64,000 nucleotides of DNA from the NCBI GenBank assembly GCA_963515595.1, contig CAUPYH010000001.1, positions 21,331 through 85,330 on the forward strand. The letters are read 5' to 3'. Position numbers and translations under genes: made by a program. Source of the DNA: Eikenella sp963515595. Lineage in GTDB: Bacteria > Pseudomonadota > Gammaproteobacteria > Burkholderiales > Neisseriaceae. Below are positions 63,840-64,000 of this stretch, in pieces (position 1 is the stretch's first letter; the number at the start of each line of letters is the position of its first letter). The notes beneath the pieces were generated by a model that was not told where the DNA came from, did no database searches, and saw only the letters and a program-made list of their open reading frames with translations.

Positions 63840-64000
63840 CTAAAACAGGCTTTCCTGCCGGATGTTGGTTTCGGGGGTTTCGGGCTGCGCCAGCATATAG
63901 GTGCGCACGAAGTTGAAGAAATCTCCGCTAATTTCAAAATGGCCATAGCGCAGCCGGGCGGCATATTTTTTCCATTCCGGATGCGTGCGGATAACGGCAA
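63840..64000 (-). CDS. C-terminus of an unidentified protein (runs off the window)
   Basis: The last 52 residues of a minus-strand gene, ending T-N-I-R-Q-E-S-L-F. Recognisable features are T-H-P-E-W-K-K-Y-A-A-R-L-R-Y-G-H-F and F-N-F-V-R-T-Y-M-L-A-Q. Codon usage is normal for the neighbourhood. The rest lies beyond position 64000, so I do not name it. Confidence 0.6.
   Translation of the reverse strand, partial: AVIRTHPEWKKYAARLRYGHFEISGDFFNFVRTYMLAQPETPETNIRQESLF

Overview
The window is a piece of a Neisseriaceae chromosome, most likely Eikenella. The 12-mer AGGCTACCTGAA and its reverse complement TTCAGGTAGCCT recur throughout, singly and as inverted pairs that form terminators. This is the DNA uptake sequence (DUS) dialect described for Eikenella corrodens. 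Neighbouring genes (tamA/tamB, lptF/lptG, glnE, waaA) and a Correia-type repeat fit this assignment.

Positions 1 to about 29.7 kb hold a Mu-like transposable prophage lying in reverse, so nearly all its genes are on the minus strand and late genes run toward position 1. From right to left: repressor (28693-29448, plus strand), a frameshifted ner, a CII-like regulator, transposase A, ATPase B, a run of small early genes with Gam, RdgC and HU, GemA/gp16, Mor, the lysis block (amidase, small membrane proteins, Rz/Rz1 spanins), the terminase pair, portal, gp30, gpG, protease/scaffold I, capsid T, gp35-gp38, sheath L, tube M and the gp41-like tail chaperone. The tape measure and right end of the phage lie outside the window. 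The prophage looks damaged: capsid T has an in-frame TGA, ner lacks one base in a poly-A tract, and a zinc-ribbon gene has an in-frame TAA.

Two accessory cassettes interrupt the Mu order. At 0.4-2.1 kb, inside the tail operon, is a control module: BRO-type antirepressor, BcepMu-gp16-like HTH protein and a divergent XRE repressor with twin operators. At 11.7-14.5 kb, between terminase and portal, is a module with a tyrosine recombinase, an Aca2/YdiL-like regulator overlapping a small XRE protein, and two copies of a promoter carrying the same operator (TACGCGT-N5-ACGCGTA), one of which drives a promoter-gene-terminator moron. Both cassettes carry uptake sequences in the Neisseria dialect (AGGCCGTCTGAA), pointing to a Neisseria source.

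Between the prophage and tRNA-Leu(UAG) (30388-30472) sit two small genes, one an AlpA-type excisionase, probably the remnant of a tRNA-integrated element. The rest is chromosomal: yhbY, sodA, trmJ, a frameshifted trmO, an acyltransferase, ribE, an LRR protein, lptG-lptF, ridA, an ankyrin/SUFU-like probable immunity gene beside a toxin fragment, waaA, a Sel1-repeat protein, tamB-tamA and sstT. A polyamine/membrane cluster follows (speD, a 48-aa membrane peptide, a DUF4178 zinc-ribbon protein, SPFH-SHOCT, DUF350, and a divergent membrane-anchored spermidine-synthase-like protein). The window ends with a frameshifted chimeric membrane gene, cbpA-cbpM, glnE and one partial gene. Small repeats include one intact and one decayed Correia element, a 205-bp MITE-like inverted repeat and several GC-rich hairpin repeats.
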